From the NCBI GenBank assembly GCA_947846985.1, contig CANTUZ010000002.1, positions 55,260,885 through 55,324,884 of the forward strand: a stretch of 64,000 bases of DNA, given 5' to 3'. Below the pieces are notes generated by a model. That model was given only the letters and a program-made list of their open reading frames with translations, did no database searches and had not been told where the DNA came from. Below, in pieces: positions 1-14,052 of the stretch; position 1 is the stretch's first letter; each line of letters opens with the position of its first letter. This DNA is from Fratercula arctica. Taxonomy: Eukaryota > Chordata > Aves > Charadriiformes > Alcidae. A program made the translations under genes and the position numbers.

Positions 1-3000
1 CTTTTAAGAAAGTAAATTCTTGGGGGAAAAAAACCACAACAAAAACCCAAACCAAACAGTATTCTTAAAACTTAAGCCCTACCCTGCACCTGTTGCCTCT
101 TTATTGGCTCACTTGGGGACAGGATGTTAATGAGGGCAAATTCCTAGTGATGTGATACTGTTTCTAAAAGCTTTTACTTCTAAGGTCCTCAGGTCCATGC
201 TTCAGGCATTGTCCTTCGCATGAACACTGTCCATTCCTGGATGGCTCATATCAGAATTTTTAATCACATTAACCATTAATAGAAGAGACACAGCAAGAGG
301 TTAAGAGTGCAGTCTTGCGTTCAAAGAGTGAGGACCGCTGTTTAATGCAATTTTAAATGATTGGGAAAAATATGCAAACACTGAAGGGGCAAATGATGCC
401 AAACTATTAAGTTTAGCCAAAACTAGAAAAGGCTATGATGAAATTCAGAAACACATAGAAAACTGAAAAGATAGCTAGGGCACATGAAATCTAATTTTCA
501 TAGAGCTAGGGTAATAGCCACTTCAGAGAAATAACTTAATTTATATTGTTGGGTACAACTCAGGAGAAAGAGGCGGGTAGCGCTACAGACAGTTCAGTCA
601 TACCCACCTCCTGCAGCATGTAAGGCAGTAACCTGAAAAAAGACATTTGAATTAAATATGGAGTTTCTATTTGATATGAAAAGCACAGATGCTTTTATCT
701 AACATGAACCAGTTTGCTCTGCTGTTTGCAGTAAATCTCTCATTGAGTCCACATTCTTTTTCTAGAAACCAGCTAATAGGGTCTTCTAGCTGAAGGCTTC
801 ACCAGTAAAGCATGCATTATGGGTCTGGCTCTGGAACAGAGACAAAGTAGTCCTGCCTCAAACGTCCAGGCTAGGGGAAGTTTTGATTCAGATATAATTT
901 CATGCAATTCTTACAAGGTTTCCTGGACTACTTGGTAAAGTCTTTTTATATACAAGAGAGTTTACGACCTTCCCAATAATCCCTAGCTTGATGGTCTCTG
1001 CCACAGAAGGATTAATTTTTAGGGCTATGGATTGCATCACTTGAGGAAAGCACTGGAAACCCTAGTAAAATTAAATCCATACAACAACATGGCTACTGTG
1101 TATGAATATACTGACTCATGACTTGCAAAACTACAATAAACATCCACTGTAGTCCAAACATAATGAAAGATATATGAAAAGCAAGAGCAGCTTCTTTGGG
1201 TTAGATGAAGCAATGAATTCAAGTTTGGGTATTTCATCCAGAAGGTATTTTTTTCTTCACCACACTTTGAGATACAAGTTGGAGTTATTTAGTATGTTTT
1301 GGAGACCTTTTCACTGTATTTCTTATTTGTTAAACAACCAACCGACCCAGGAGTCCCACATGTCCTAAAGGTTGCATTCCTGAAAGGACAAAATTCATTT
1401 CCTTGATGAATAGGTATTTTCAGCGAAAGAACAGAGCATAATTTTCAGAAGTTATTTCAGACACTTAATGTATACTCTTTCTGATCAAAACTATACCAAT
1501 ACTGAGCAAACATCATTGCCATATTTCTTTGCACACAATCCACACCTTTGAAGCCTTTTAAAAATTCCATGCCTTGAAAATAAGGCAATGGATAGCAAGC
1601 TCCTCAGCCAACTCAACAGCCCAGGAAAAGTAAAGAGCTTTTTTGGAACACAAAAAGAAAATGAAAGACCAAGAGCAGTTTCTAGAAAAGGATGCGCTCT
1701 GGAGTCTTCAAGATATTACCTGCATGCGTATACAACCAAGGCATCTACAGGAAGATAAAAACTGTTTCATTTACAGACAACCACTGAGTTACAGATGTGA
1801 AAAATACTAAAAGTATTCATCCACATGGTACCACTAGCGCATACAAAAATTACAGCACTGTGTAGATGGACTCCAGTACTGAAGTTTGACCTGATCACAC
1901 TGAAAACCACCCACAGAAATCAATTCCAGACTAAGTCCCTAGCAGAAACACAACCTTGTCCGCTGATTTTCACGTAGAATTCCCCATGTATGCTCATTTT
2001 GACTCTTCTGTTGTAGCCCAAGTCTGTAAGAGGAAGCAGCAGGCTGGCTACTTTCCTGAAGTTTTCTGGGAACTTGATTGTTTACCTAAAGCGAAGTTCA
2101 GGTTCCCACAAAAAAAATCCTCGGGGTGAAGGATCATAACACATCACTAGTACCTAGGAAGCAGGTCTGCTCTGCTGAAAAGATGCAGGCTGATCCACAC
2201 TAAGCAATGTGTCGTCTGCGCTTACGTTGTTTCCTGTGAACAGTTCATACCAACGCTGCTCTGACCTGACTGAGCAGTCCCCTCAGCTTTCAGAAATTCA
2301 TCCAAGTTGAACCATTTTTTCAACCCACATACATGACAGTATGACCAAAATCTTTCATAATCAAGTAGGACAATTAATGTGGCTTCTTTAGAATGGATTC
2401 TTCCTCCATTGTCTATTTCTAAATGTCAAGAAACTGAAGTTACAACTCTGCTACTGCTATGCAGTTACAGCATCCCTGTGTCCCCCCTTATCTTCTGATG
2501 CAGAAAATACCCTTTTCAGTATGTCTAGAATGCCTTCAAATTGCCATCTGAAAGTCTAAAGCCAACATTAAGCATAACAACAAGAACCTGTGTCTGCAGC
2601 TCAAAACTCTAAAATCAGACACCCGCCTCATAAAAGGAAAGACCTGCACTGACTTAAAAAACAAGTGATGGGGTTTTTTGTTGAATAGCAAAAGACTTGC
2701 TGAAGAGGTGCCTGGCCAGGGCTCACAGTTATTTCATGTTCTGAGTCATACTGTTTACACAGCGTTGGAGTACTGTGGCATATAACTCTACATGCAGTAT
2801 GCCCATGGGATTCTCAGGAAAACACGCTGGGTAATTAAATCCCCAGAATACTTTTGACCCTGAAAAAGCAAACTCTGATGAAAATGAAAACTCGACGGAA
2901 CAACTGCATTCTCTGCCATTAGTGGCTCAGGAGATATACATACAGACACATGGACAGGATTAGATCATTAAGCAAAATTTTACCTCTGCCTATTCAAATA

Positions 3001-3260
3001 AGATGGATGGCTTCTTCATAGGAGAGGCATTTTTCTTTGCCATGTACTAACACAAACAGGGAATCTTGAGACAGTTTTCACCTTTGATGGAAACACCAAC
3101 TAAAAATTGTCTCTGTTGCCATTATATAGGAATATGGCACATTGTGTAATTACTCTAACTGAAATGCAACAGGTGAGAGGAGCAGTGGAACAAAAGGAAA
3201 TCTTACATTTCTCATTATTTCTTTTGAATTCAGTATCCTAGGCTCTTCTGAATTCTCCTA

Positions 3261-3725
3261 GAAAAATTAGAAAATAAAATAAAATAAAAATTAAAAAAAA
3301 AAAATAAAAAAAATAAAAATTTAAAAAAATAAAAATTTAAAAAAAAATAAAAAATAAAAATTAAAAAATAAAAATTAAAAAATAAAAATTAAAAAATAAA
3401 AATTAAAAAATAAAAATTAAAAAATAAAGTAAAAAGTAAAAAATAAAGTAAAAAGTAAAAAATAAAGTAAAAAGTAAAAAATAAAGTAAAAAGTAAAAAA
3501 TAAAGTAAAAAGTAAAAAATAAAGTAAAAAGTAAAGTAAAAAGTAAAGTAAAAAGTAAAGTAAAAAGTAAAGTAAAAAATAAAGTAAAAAATAAAGTAAA
3601 AAATAAAGTAAAAAATAAAGTAAAAAAATAAAGTAAAAAAATAAAGTAAAAAAATAAAGTAAAAAAATAAAGTAAAAAAATAAAGTAAAAAAATAAAGTA
3701 AAAAAATAAAGTAAAAAAATAAAAT
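3261..3725. repeat. Nested A-rich minisatellite with five unit types
   Basis: About 465 bp made almost only of A, T and G on the plus strand. After an irregular AAAAT-rich lead (3261-3354), the array falls into homogeneous blocks. These are about 5 copies of a 14-bp unit (TAAAAATTAAAAAA) at 3355-3425, 5 copies of a 19-bp unit (AAAGTAAAAAGTAAAAAAT) at 3426-3520, and 4 copies of a 12-bp unit (AAAGTAAAAAGT) at 3521-3568. Then come 4 copies of AAAGTAAAAAAT at 3569-3616 and 8 copies of the 13-bp AAAGTAAAAAAAT at 3617-3720. The long open frames over it (for example 3403-3789 on the minus strand, all Phe/Leu/Tyr/Thr/Ile) are artefacts of the repeat. Confidence 0.95.
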
Positions 3726-5997
3726 AGGCAAACATTTCATTGTTTCTAAGTATGTCAAAGCCAAGAATCTTTAATTCTTTCCTGGGCAATGCAGAAACTG
3801 GGCATCACCACAGGACACAAAAATCTCATTTATGGTAGAAGACAACGATGCTGTCCCAACACCAACCAGAAAGAAAGCCCCTGTGCCAAAAGCATAAAAT
3901 TTAACTGAAGAAAAAAGGTAAACAGATGAAGGTAGTACTTGGAAGCAGCAGAACAGAAATGTTGTGCTCATCTCTAAGAAAGGTGCTACAATGATCTGTA
4001 AAGTCTCCCAAGCTGACCTGCTAGCTAAATCTATTAAAGTGCAAGAAGACTTCACATATAGCTTTATGTATGTTATTACACGACAGCAGCCCATGATTTC
4101 AAGAAAGCCAAGTAAAGCAAAGCTTAGACATAAGGAAAAGTGTTTCTGACTACAGTGATGTCTTTGATAGATAACACCATCAGGCCCTGTGCTCCCAGAA
4201 AACTATTCTTCTGCAATATTACACCCGGTGATATAAAATGGTTAATGAATGTTAGGGAAGTCACAGGACAGAGCACAAGTATGGTCCTTAAACATGACAC
4301 TTTTTCAGTTGTATCGTAGGAGGATTGGTGACAGGCTAGACCCGGCAGCCACATACTGTGGGAAAGCAGCAAGGCCATAAAAACATCAAAGACAAGATCC
4401 ACTCTGGATGTCATGGAGAAAAAGAGGAACAAAGAGAAGGGCTGTGAGAAAGCCTCAAAGACACAGACCTGCAATAGAAAGCAGAGGAAGATGAAGCCTG
4501 GGGCAAGGAGAGCAGCATCTAATGGACATACGGATCCCAAACAGAGAGCCTCTCTCCTGATGCATAAGAGTCAAAATACAACCTAATACAGCATATTTAT
4601 ACAGTATATAATACATCGTAGAGAGGCCAGACTCCCTACAACATCCTTTTCGTACCCTGGTTGATACTAGTACGTAGAGTTACCTGGGTACAGGCAATGC
4701 AACCCACTACACTTCTATATAAACAAATATGAAACTGGTCTCTTTTTTTCCTGGCAGGGGTCAGGGAAAAAGCAGTTCTGCCAAGAGACACCTTCAGGAA
4801 AAATTTTGCCTTTTACAAGCTGCCTTATGACATGGGTACCACTGAACACGAAGCTGTGCGGCTGCAAGTTGCAGGCATGCGAGTTTATCTCTCGGCTTCC
4901 TGCCCTGACGAGGTTTCCTTCACATACTGATTGATGCAACTCTGATACCTAAAATATCATCATGCTAATCCAGAGGAATGTTTATTACACAGCTATACAT
5001 CTTCACACAAAAACGTGAACTCCTTGGTTAGAAGCCATGGGAGGAGGTTTCCTAGCCTTACTTGCACATACAACTGTGCTCCCTTCAGCAAGGCTACATG
5101 CAAAAGCAGCAAAGAGCAGGGTTCATGTCATGCCGTATTGTAGCACTCGCACTCCAGTGCTTGAAGATAACTTGTGTAAATTAACAATTCCCTGACACAT
5201 TTTAACCCTAAACTAGAATGCTTGGATTATTCCACAGTTTGGGGGGGTCAGGTTGGGTTTTCTCGACTGTCACCTGGACACTGCTCTGCAAGCTTCCCTT
5301 CCTGCAGGTACTGGCCTAGAAATGGATGACTGTGCTTTCTCATGACCACTTTTCGCACACATAGATCTTGACTGCCTGTGGGAACCTGCCCTGCTGAGCC
5401 CACTACCGCTAGCTTACCCCCCGCCGCCCTTTGCTATACACAGCAGCATGTGAACCCCAGGCCCTGTAGCAGCAGGGTGCCCCCAGACTGGAAGGGGAGG
5501 AGGAAGGAGAAGGTGGGAGAGACAGAGCTGCACAAGGCCTCCCAGGACATGCTAAAGCAGCTGCACCATGTGATGACCGGGTTGACAACACCCATGCATT
5601 GCACAGGCAAGATGCATTTGGGTAAGCAGGTCTGTGGGGCAGTCACTGAACTGGTGACCGCACAGCACCGCAATGCAGTGAATGAGAGTGGCCAGACTGC
5701 CCTAGGGGAACCAGGGATGGGCAATGTAGAGTAGAGTCCACCCGACATTGGTCAGCCCATAAAAAAGGGAGTGTCCCTGCAATAGATCTTGGAGAAGAGC
5801 ACAGGCACGAGCAGCATCTTCAGTACCATCCCTTCTCCTCTATCAGTCCTACTCAACAGCCCCAAAGCAGCTTTCTGCAGCAGTATTTGCTGCTACACAT
5901 GGTTTATGGATGAGATGAGGGCTACAAAATTTTACCAGCAGGAAAACATCAGCCGCTTGCTTACTCTAGAAAACTTTATTTAGTTTGTGTTTGGTTT

Positions 5998-6082
5998 GGG
6001 TTATTGGTTTTTTGTTGGGTTTTTTTTGTTTGTTTGTTTTTTTTTTAAAGTGAAGTTCCCACCTTTTTTTTTTTTTTTTTTA
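5998..6082 (+). repeat. T/G-rich low-complexity tract
   Basis: GGGTTATTGGTTTTTTGTTG, then long T runs broken by G, ending in an 18-nt T run at 6064-6081. Similar T/G or A/C tracts recur through the window; no element family is assigned. Confidence 0.8.
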
Positions 6083-9000
6083 ATTTCCTAGGGAAACTGT
6101 TAAAATCCACCATCCATTCACACGGCAACATGCCATAGTCCATGAACTATTTCATTCCATCTTAGCCTGAGATGCACTGGTAAGACTAACAAAGGGAAAA
6201 AAACCTTCGCCAAGGTGTGAGTTGAAACCCTGGAATAAGGCCAAAGCCCAGAGGGGACCCTGCTGTCGTGATTAGGACCCAACTCCTGCAGGAGCTTCTC
6301 TGACACCCTGAAATGCTTCTCCCCACTTCTCCATATGCAGGTCTGGCATTTCCTGGATGCTATGGAAATACTTACAAGAAGTAAATATTCTGGGCAACCA
6401 TTAGGAGCCACCCCTGCAGGCAGCAGGTGGGAAGGTCCTGCATGCAGGAACCAGGAGATGTCAGCTAGCTCCCTGCTTTGTAAGAAGCTGCTAGTATGTG
6501 ACCAGGCCTCACTGTTACCTTCATTCCTCTCAGCTAGTGCATCCCTGCCTTACGTGCTGCACCAGCTGGCTACACGGCAAGCAGACAGAGCAGAAAGACC
6601 CCTGAGTCTCAGTTTCCCCTCACCTGCAGACAAAGGCCACAAGTCTTCGCTGATGTCAGCACGGATGCAGTGAGGATACACTCATCAGTAGGAATGGAGT
6701 CATCCTGGATAACGCAAAATCAATTGTTCTAAGCTGAAGTTTAAGTCAAGTAACTACATGTAATTCATAAAATTTTGAGTTTGCTAACACTGAGGTGCTG
6801 ATCTGAAGTTCATCCCACTAGTAACTATTTTTTCTAGGTTTAGAGGAAATAATCACTACAACCTGAACTAACTCCCTTGTGAAGTGTGTTACAGGAACAG
6901 CATCCCAAGAAGATGTAGTAAGGGTCCCTTAAGAAATGAATCTCCTCTTTGCAATGCAGCCAGGGGTCAAGATCCTACATCTTAATCACACTGATGAATT
7001 AAAATGAAGCAAAGACATCTCTAAAACAAAAAGCTCAAAAGATTGCTTCAGTGCTAAGAAAGGAGAAGGAATTGCTCTTAGACCAAAAGAAGCAGTGTTT
7101 ACTATAGAAAGGAAACACAGTGAAAATAAGCTCTGAAAGTTTTTGCACTACACACAAATTCAGACTTTTTAATCCAGCATACTGTGCGGCCAGCTCTGCT
7201 TCTCCTTCATTTTACTTTTTTGTAAACAAACTAAAAATAAACCACCTTACTGAGATTAACTTTTCCATTCACAAGGTGGCAAATCAGATCTGTCACGCGT
7301 GTAGTGGTGGCCATATAAACACAGAGTACACTTTGCTTAAACACAAGCTGCTACTGGGAGTAATAGGCACGTTCCCTTACCAACTCGTCTTCATCCTCAG
7401 TCACCGCTACCTAATCCCTGCACCGGAGGCCCTGCAGATTAAAACATCCTTTCACTAGCAGGAAAACCGCTTGACTTTTCTTGACTGCTGACATGTTCCT
7501 TGACTGTCCATTTGTTTCCTTTGAAGTTTTCCTCGCTGTTCATTTAAGGCAGGAAACACGATACTAATTCAGCAAAAGCAGCAGCCAAAGACATGGAGAA
7601 AGTTTTAAGTTTCATTACAGAAGCCAAAGGGTTACAGAAATAAAAGCTGAAAGTGCCATCATTTTCCACCGAAAGCAGTGCTTGACAAGCAGAAAGGTAT
7701 TTATTTTTATCATGGGCAGCTGGCACAGATTGAGAGAAACTCCATCTCTGCCTCTCTAAAGCTTCTAAAGCTTTTAAGAGGAACACTGTTGGGAAGAAAA
7801 GAAACAGAGGGCATGCTTTAACAACTTCCTTACCGTGCATTTAGGAAGTTAAGCAAACAGGACAGACTGAAGTCAGCCAAAGTCAAGTGAACCTTTCCAG
7901 AAGCCATTTTCACATCTGCTACCCAGTGATGGAAATGCCAAGCCCATGACCCATGGGCACTACATGACTCTTCTGCCAGGGGCCACACAGGTAGGGGATA
8001 TTCCTTCCTGGAAAGAGGAGGGGAGCTTGAGAGTGCATGAACTGTGCAGCGCTGCAAGTGCATGGTTCCTTAGAGATGGTGCTCATCACTGGCAGATTGG
8101 TAACCACTAAGTCAGCAGATTGGTCCCTCTTTATATTGCTGACAACCTAAAATCCAGGCTGTTGCAGCTCTGTAGTTTGGACCAGGGAGCATGGGATGGT
8201 AGTAGCCATAGTTGAAGAAACTTGCCTACACCAGAAGTCACTGCTGCAGCTTATTTATTATTTTTCTCACCCATTGACAGCAAGAACAACTCCTCTCCAG
8301 GCCTCTCCTCCAGCTCTCTTCCCTCCTCTTCCCACGGCAAAGGCAACCCAGTCCTTCATTTATGGGGCAATAAAACTTGAGAAAGAGTTTGCTACAGCAA
8401 AAATGCAATTTCTCAGCAAAAGTTTTGTTTGCTATAGAAAGGTAATGAATTCTTATTACTGTGCATAACGCCTTTCTCCCCACCACCAAGTACCACCACT
8501 TTGTCACAGGACCCTGTGACAAAGCAAAAGCCCTTTCAGATTAGTACTTCTCTTTCCACTGACCTCAGTACACTTTGGATCAAGCTCAACAAAGCAGCTT
8601 TTAAGAGACAAGCCCCACATGTTCTTTTGCCTTCACATGTACTACCAATATTACTTCAGTCTTACATAGTTGTTTCAACAGTTACTCATTTCAGCTCAAG
8701 AAAGGAGGTGAAAATGATTCAAGAAGAGGATAAGTAAAAGCTTTCCAGGGCAAAACAGTGTATTTTTTGCAAAAATGTTTACTTTCCATAGCAAATTGAA
8801 GATTTCCATGAAGAAAAGCAACAATCTGGTTAACTGCTAAATTTTCTACAAGGAATTAATATTTTTCACAAACATTTATTTATTTTAATCTACACAGAAG
8901 GTCAGCTAGGTATCCTCCAAGCTCTTACTGTATGTTTTTGTACGGACAGTCATTTCTGACCAGAGTAAATAAAGGTTGTATCACTGTTTCTCCCACTCCA

Positions 9001-11250
9001 GGAACCTCTCTCTGAAACTAGAGTTCAGTCTGCCAGCAGGACGACGCTGCTCTCTTTGTTCCAATCTCTTTCTTTCTAAGATTGAAAATGAGATGGTAAA
9101 CTGCTCAGGGATGGATTGAGTGGGTTTTAGGATTTATTTTGTCATTAATCTAGTTAATTATCAGTCAGTAAAAATAACCTAAAACAATTAGATCCAACCA
9201 GAACTTTTTAAAAAAATAAAAACAAGGGGGGAGAAGAGAAGAATTTTCTTACAGCTTTGCTTAACAATGCTCATTCACATGTTTTAGCTGTTTTCCCTAT
9301 TTTCCCATGACTGGAGACAGAAAGATCTTAATAGTACATCCTATAAAGCGAGTCAGTCAGCAAAATCTTGACACAAAATCTCAATTCAAATTTTTAACAC
9401 TGAAACATGAGAACAGACATTTCCTCAACACCTTATTTCTTGAGGGGCCAAGAAAGTGTAATGCAACTTTTTGGAGATATGGCTAATCACATAGCAATTA
9501 AGACACAAGAATACATCTATTCATTAGCTCTCAAAACCACATTATGTATCAGCTATTAAAATCCCAAACACCTTGTGCATGTTTTCATCTCTTGGTTAAG
9601 TCTTACATTAGACACATGCAAAAAATACCACCAAAAAACCCCCAAACCTACAAAAAGTTTTATTTCTATCTGGGAGGGAAAAGGGGTTTCACAGAAGAAT
9701 TATAGAAATGTATTTCTTTCCATGCCAAGATGGAAGCATCTCTGAATGCTTAGAGCAGAAGTAACGCGCGAATTTATTGTGCCTGCACTCCTACAGATTT
9801 GTTTGCAGAACTGTTTAATACAGCTGTGGAAATTGCTAAGACGAAAAAGCTGATGGGACTTGATCCTGGCAGAGTCCAAACACAAACCTCAGCTAGCCCC
9901 TTGCCTTAACATTACCCCGCTACACCATCTGCCTTCTACACTCCACAATCTGTTCTCCAAACTCCTAAGTGATGACAAAAATTGTGAGAGCGCTGTACTA
10001 TTGAATTAATGTGCATCTCATTTCCAACAAAGCAGATTTTACCCTTATGCCCAATCAATTTTCAAAAGATGAGGTGTAAAATATGACTGGCTTCAAACAT
10101 GAGGTAACTTTACAGGCGTTCCAAACATGAAAAAGAAGTAGAGCATAACAATGCTACCACTAAGCTCTTCAGTGAGAGTAATATAAACTATTTAAAACCA
10201 TTTAGCTAACATCTTTCACAGCTGTTGGGCTGTTCACCGAGGCTCTGATCCAACTACTACTATAGCTACCAATAGCAAGGTTCCCACACGTGTTGGTTGC
10301 CATTTTAAAAGCAAGGTGGGATACCCAGCTATAACACAAGAATACAAATTTTCTGATTACGAATAGCCATCTCACCACATTTCAGTGAAGTCAAAGAAAA
10401 TTAGTAGGGTTTAGATATATGAAAGACTCCTTTATCTTTTACCCCATGACCAGCAGACAGAAAGACAGGAACACAGGACAGCAGTTGTGCTCTGCTCGCT
10501 TTCATTACTTTTCACCCAACTAGACCTTGTCTGTCCCATGTTGAGTTCATATTTATAGCTGAAAAGCCTGATTTTTTTTCTTGTTATTTGACTGTGGGAG
10601 GGGTGAGGTGGAAAGTCAGTTTTTGACCGTACCACTTCTCTATTCCAGTCCTTTGGCTAAAATTCAATCTGATTCACTTAATAAATAGAACGTTGGAAAC
10701 AGGTCAGTACATTGTTACCAACTGAGCATTTTTGCTTCTCAACTTGCAAATAATGCGGGTGGGATTCATTTGGATAAATGCACACATCTGGAATACAGAT
10801 GGCTACCTCCAACAAGTTGCCCTTGGCTTTCTTGTGAGCCAGTGGAGACCTAGTCAATGGAGTCTGACTTGTCTCGACCTAACACACACATGTGGAGCGG
10901 GCCTAGTGAATCGTGCCCTAAAAATGCTTATCTTTTGCCATTAATTGTAAGGGCAACCAAAGGTGAATAGCTACAGACATGGAAAGTGGGACAAGATAAG
11001 TATCATCCAGTCATGCACATCAGCCTCATTTACGCCAGTGCTGCTGCCACTTTTTCTCTCAGATGACCGCTGTTGGCACCTTGTTCCAGACAAACTCCTC
11101 AGAAATGCCTTGTCATGCTACCTTCCCCTGCAGTATTTCTTCCACAGGGCATACAGTGCTATAAGGTTACAAGCTTTAATGACTGAGCTGGAATGAAATA
11201 TGCTCAGCCTCATAGCTTAGTCCCTTTGCACAATTTGGGAAAGGGATTAC

Positions 11251-11330
11251 ATGGGGGGAAAAAAAAAAAACCAACCAAACACCACAACCCTTTCTTATAT
11301 GCAAAAAAAAAAAAAAAAAAAGGAAAATTG
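11251..11330 (+). repeat. A-rich low-complexity tract including a 19-nt A run
   Basis: A 12-nt A run (11259-11270) followed by CCAACCAAACACCACAACCC and then a 19-nt A run (11303-11321). Low-complexity intronic sequence; open frames across it are not meaningful. Confidence 0.85.
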
Positions 11331-13323
11331 CACCTATTTTCAGTGTTTTAACAAAAATCTCAAGATTGTCAACTGAAAATGCAATGTTAAAACACCAAGA
11401 CACTTTTTTTTTTTTTTAAGTAAGTCACAAATAAAAACATATACAAGGTAACAAAGTTTCAGTTGTCTATGGGTATAGACTTAACTGATTAAACAAAATT
11501 CATCCATGTGTATTATCTAGCTACAACAGCTTGCGTGGTAAACTCTGCAGCTGCCCTCTCCCTGAAGGGCAGTGCTGAGTCCCAACGCTACGCTCACCAC
11601 TGCCATCATAGGAAAGGACCTGGTACATTGTTTTTGCACGTGGGTGTAAACACTTCTAGGGGATACGGCTTAATGCCACAGTCCCCCAACCACTCGCTGG
11701 TAAAAATCATGGATATTTATCCCTTTATCCCCTGCAATTGTGTTCATAAAACCCAGGCTTGAAAGAGATCTGTCTGAGATAAGTACAGAATATAACACAC
11801 TGTATATGAAAGAGCTGCGGCCACCTCTCATTCCCTTCAGCGACTTCTTCCTTGGATTACCCAGTGGCAATTCTTGAGCAAAGAAAATAAGAGTGATCCT
11901 GCCAGACTATCACATCTGATGGGTAAAGGACTGTCCTTAAACATGCTTTTGTTCATGACTAGTGCAGTAGAAGTTCACATCTTGTTAGGAATTTTTAGAC
12001 ACTACTATAATACACCCTTATTGTTTTTCTTTTCCTAGAGAAGATGTCTTACAAGCTTCCTTCTAAACAGGCTTTCTTTTTCAAATAAATTTTAATTTGG
12101 GGTGGTTTCTGTAAATATAGTTAACATAAAAACTAGCATCACTCCCCCTCTCTTCATACAAACAAGACTGCTCCAAAGTAAGAGAAAAGGGGAACAGCAG
12201 AAGGCTTAGTTATGCAAATGACTGGAGTTTATTCCAGCTCATTAATTAGAAATGTATGGTCTGTATAAAATGAAGGATAAGCTGAAAATACATACTAAAA
12301 AGTTGTAAATTTAGTCAAAATATTAGTAAATTAGTGGTAATAATAGTAAAGTAAAAATAAAGATTTGTTTGTATAGACACTTTATGACCCAAAGGCCCTT
12401 CCTCAGGGAATGAAATAAACTTGCATATTTTTACTTAGTTTCATCCATCTGTCTAGTGAAGCAAACTCGTGGGTCAAGACTTCCATCATCTGTGTTTACT
12501 GTATACATAAGATAATAATTTGCAGCCCACAGCTTGATGTAGTCCTGTCTTTCATACCCAGATTCAGTAGTATGCATCCACAAAAATAACTTCTTGCAAC
12601 ACCTCAAAAGGAAAAACTTTTCTGAGGGTGGAGCAGAGATCAAATGGTGAGGACAAAGCTGAATAAGAATATTCCATCTGTTCAAAATTGCAAGTGGGAC
12701 AGAAACAAGCAAAATCTGTTCATAACTCTCCTTAACTATGTTATTACCAAATAAATACCTATTAAGGAAATCAGCACATTCATCTGAAACACTGCAACCT
12801 GTAGTTACAGATGCACAGTTTTAACAGCTGTCAGCTGACAAAAAGGTTTTAAAAGAGAAGTGGTTTGCAATAGAGGCACACTAAATTCCTCTGCCAAAGC
12901 CTGGAGTCAGCCGTAGGTCCAGCATAAACCAATGAGCTCCTAGGTGGAGTGTAAATTTGGCAGTGCGTTTCTTGGCAATCTAAGCTAACCTACATGCCAT
13001 GCTCTCCAGGGATCATACATCAAGCTCTTTTTGGATAATGCTGAGCTGTTGGCAAAGGAAAACTGCTACACATTGCTTGTCTCGTGGCCTACACCTATCA
13101 TCCAGCCTGGCACTGCAGTAATGCATTCAGCACAACAAGAAGAGAGTTAGTAGTAGGAAAACCAACATGCTAAACAACATCCGTTTTGTTGTGTAGAAGA
13201 TTCCCAGGTATCAGTCTATTATATTTTGCAATGAGTCCTTGAGATGAGAGAAGTATGACAATTAGAAGCACATCACCATATCCTAAATTCTTTTAAATAG
13301 TCCTTGCATATTGACATTAGAAG

Positions 13324-13362
13324 TATATGAGATATATGATATATATATCTATATATATACAC
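13324..13362. repeat. TA-rich microsatellite
   Basis: Alternating AT with single interruptions (TATATGAGATATATGATATA, then TATATCTATATATATACAC). Simple repeat in the long intron. Confidence 0.85.
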
Positions 13363-14025
13363 ATTGCTGATGCTGTTCCTTTCTTCTTCATACCTACTTA
13401 TTTGATTTCCTGCTTCTCAGCCACCAGCAGAATACTGTACTGTTCAAATGGCAAAGACTGTAGCTATATCAAAAATAAAACACACATACAAAAGCTTTAC
13501 ATGAGCCTTTTCAAGCTTTGGATTTTTTTTTTCTTTTTCTTAATAAAATACTAATTATTTCTGACCTTTCTTTTCTTTCTGGTTCTGACTGGAACTAGAA
13601 GGATGAGAGCACATACGTTCCCAGAAATGCCCCTACAAAGCACTACAGACAAGCCAGAATGAGAAGTGTAAGAGAAGAAAATCTGCTCTCATGGGATCTC
13701 CAGCCTAAACTTTGCTTTCTCAAAAGATTTAAGCAGCTTATATACTCTTGTGGATTATTTTGGGGATGTCTATTTTAAGAAAACGATCCCTCAAGCATCC
13801 AAACCTTAGAAGATCTTCATCCATCATGGTGAGTGTCTCCCTGGCAGTTTATAGCCATGAACACTGCCGCTGTTTATACAAGGGTCTGTAAAAGGCGGTC
13901 CCTGATCCCAACAGCTCGCAATCCAAAATCCTGGACTGATCCAATCAGTCACTAAAGAGACAAATAGGTCTCAGGAGGTATCATCATGAAAGGCAGATGT
14001 GTTTAATACTGTACTTTAATACACC

Positions 14026-14052
14026 CATTGACTTCATGGGATGAAGTCAATG
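14026..14052. repeat. Perfect 12-bp inverted repeat with 3-nt loop
   Basis: CATTGACTTCAT, then GGG, then ATGAAGTCAATG: the arms are exact reverse complements and the stem stops at the next base on each side. No terminator or RNA gene role is implied; it lies in the long ITGA9 intron with no gene beside it. Confidence 0.9.

Noticed and set aside
3403..3789. 128-codon minus-strand frame rich in Phe, Leu and Tyr resembling a membrane protein
   Set aside because: It is a direct translation of the A-rich minisatellite; two registers of the same array give equally long frames.
12431..12712. 93-codon minus-strand frame considered as a possible downstream ITGA9 exon
   Set aside because: The translation does not resemble thigh, calf or transmembrane segments and lacks matching splice phases.
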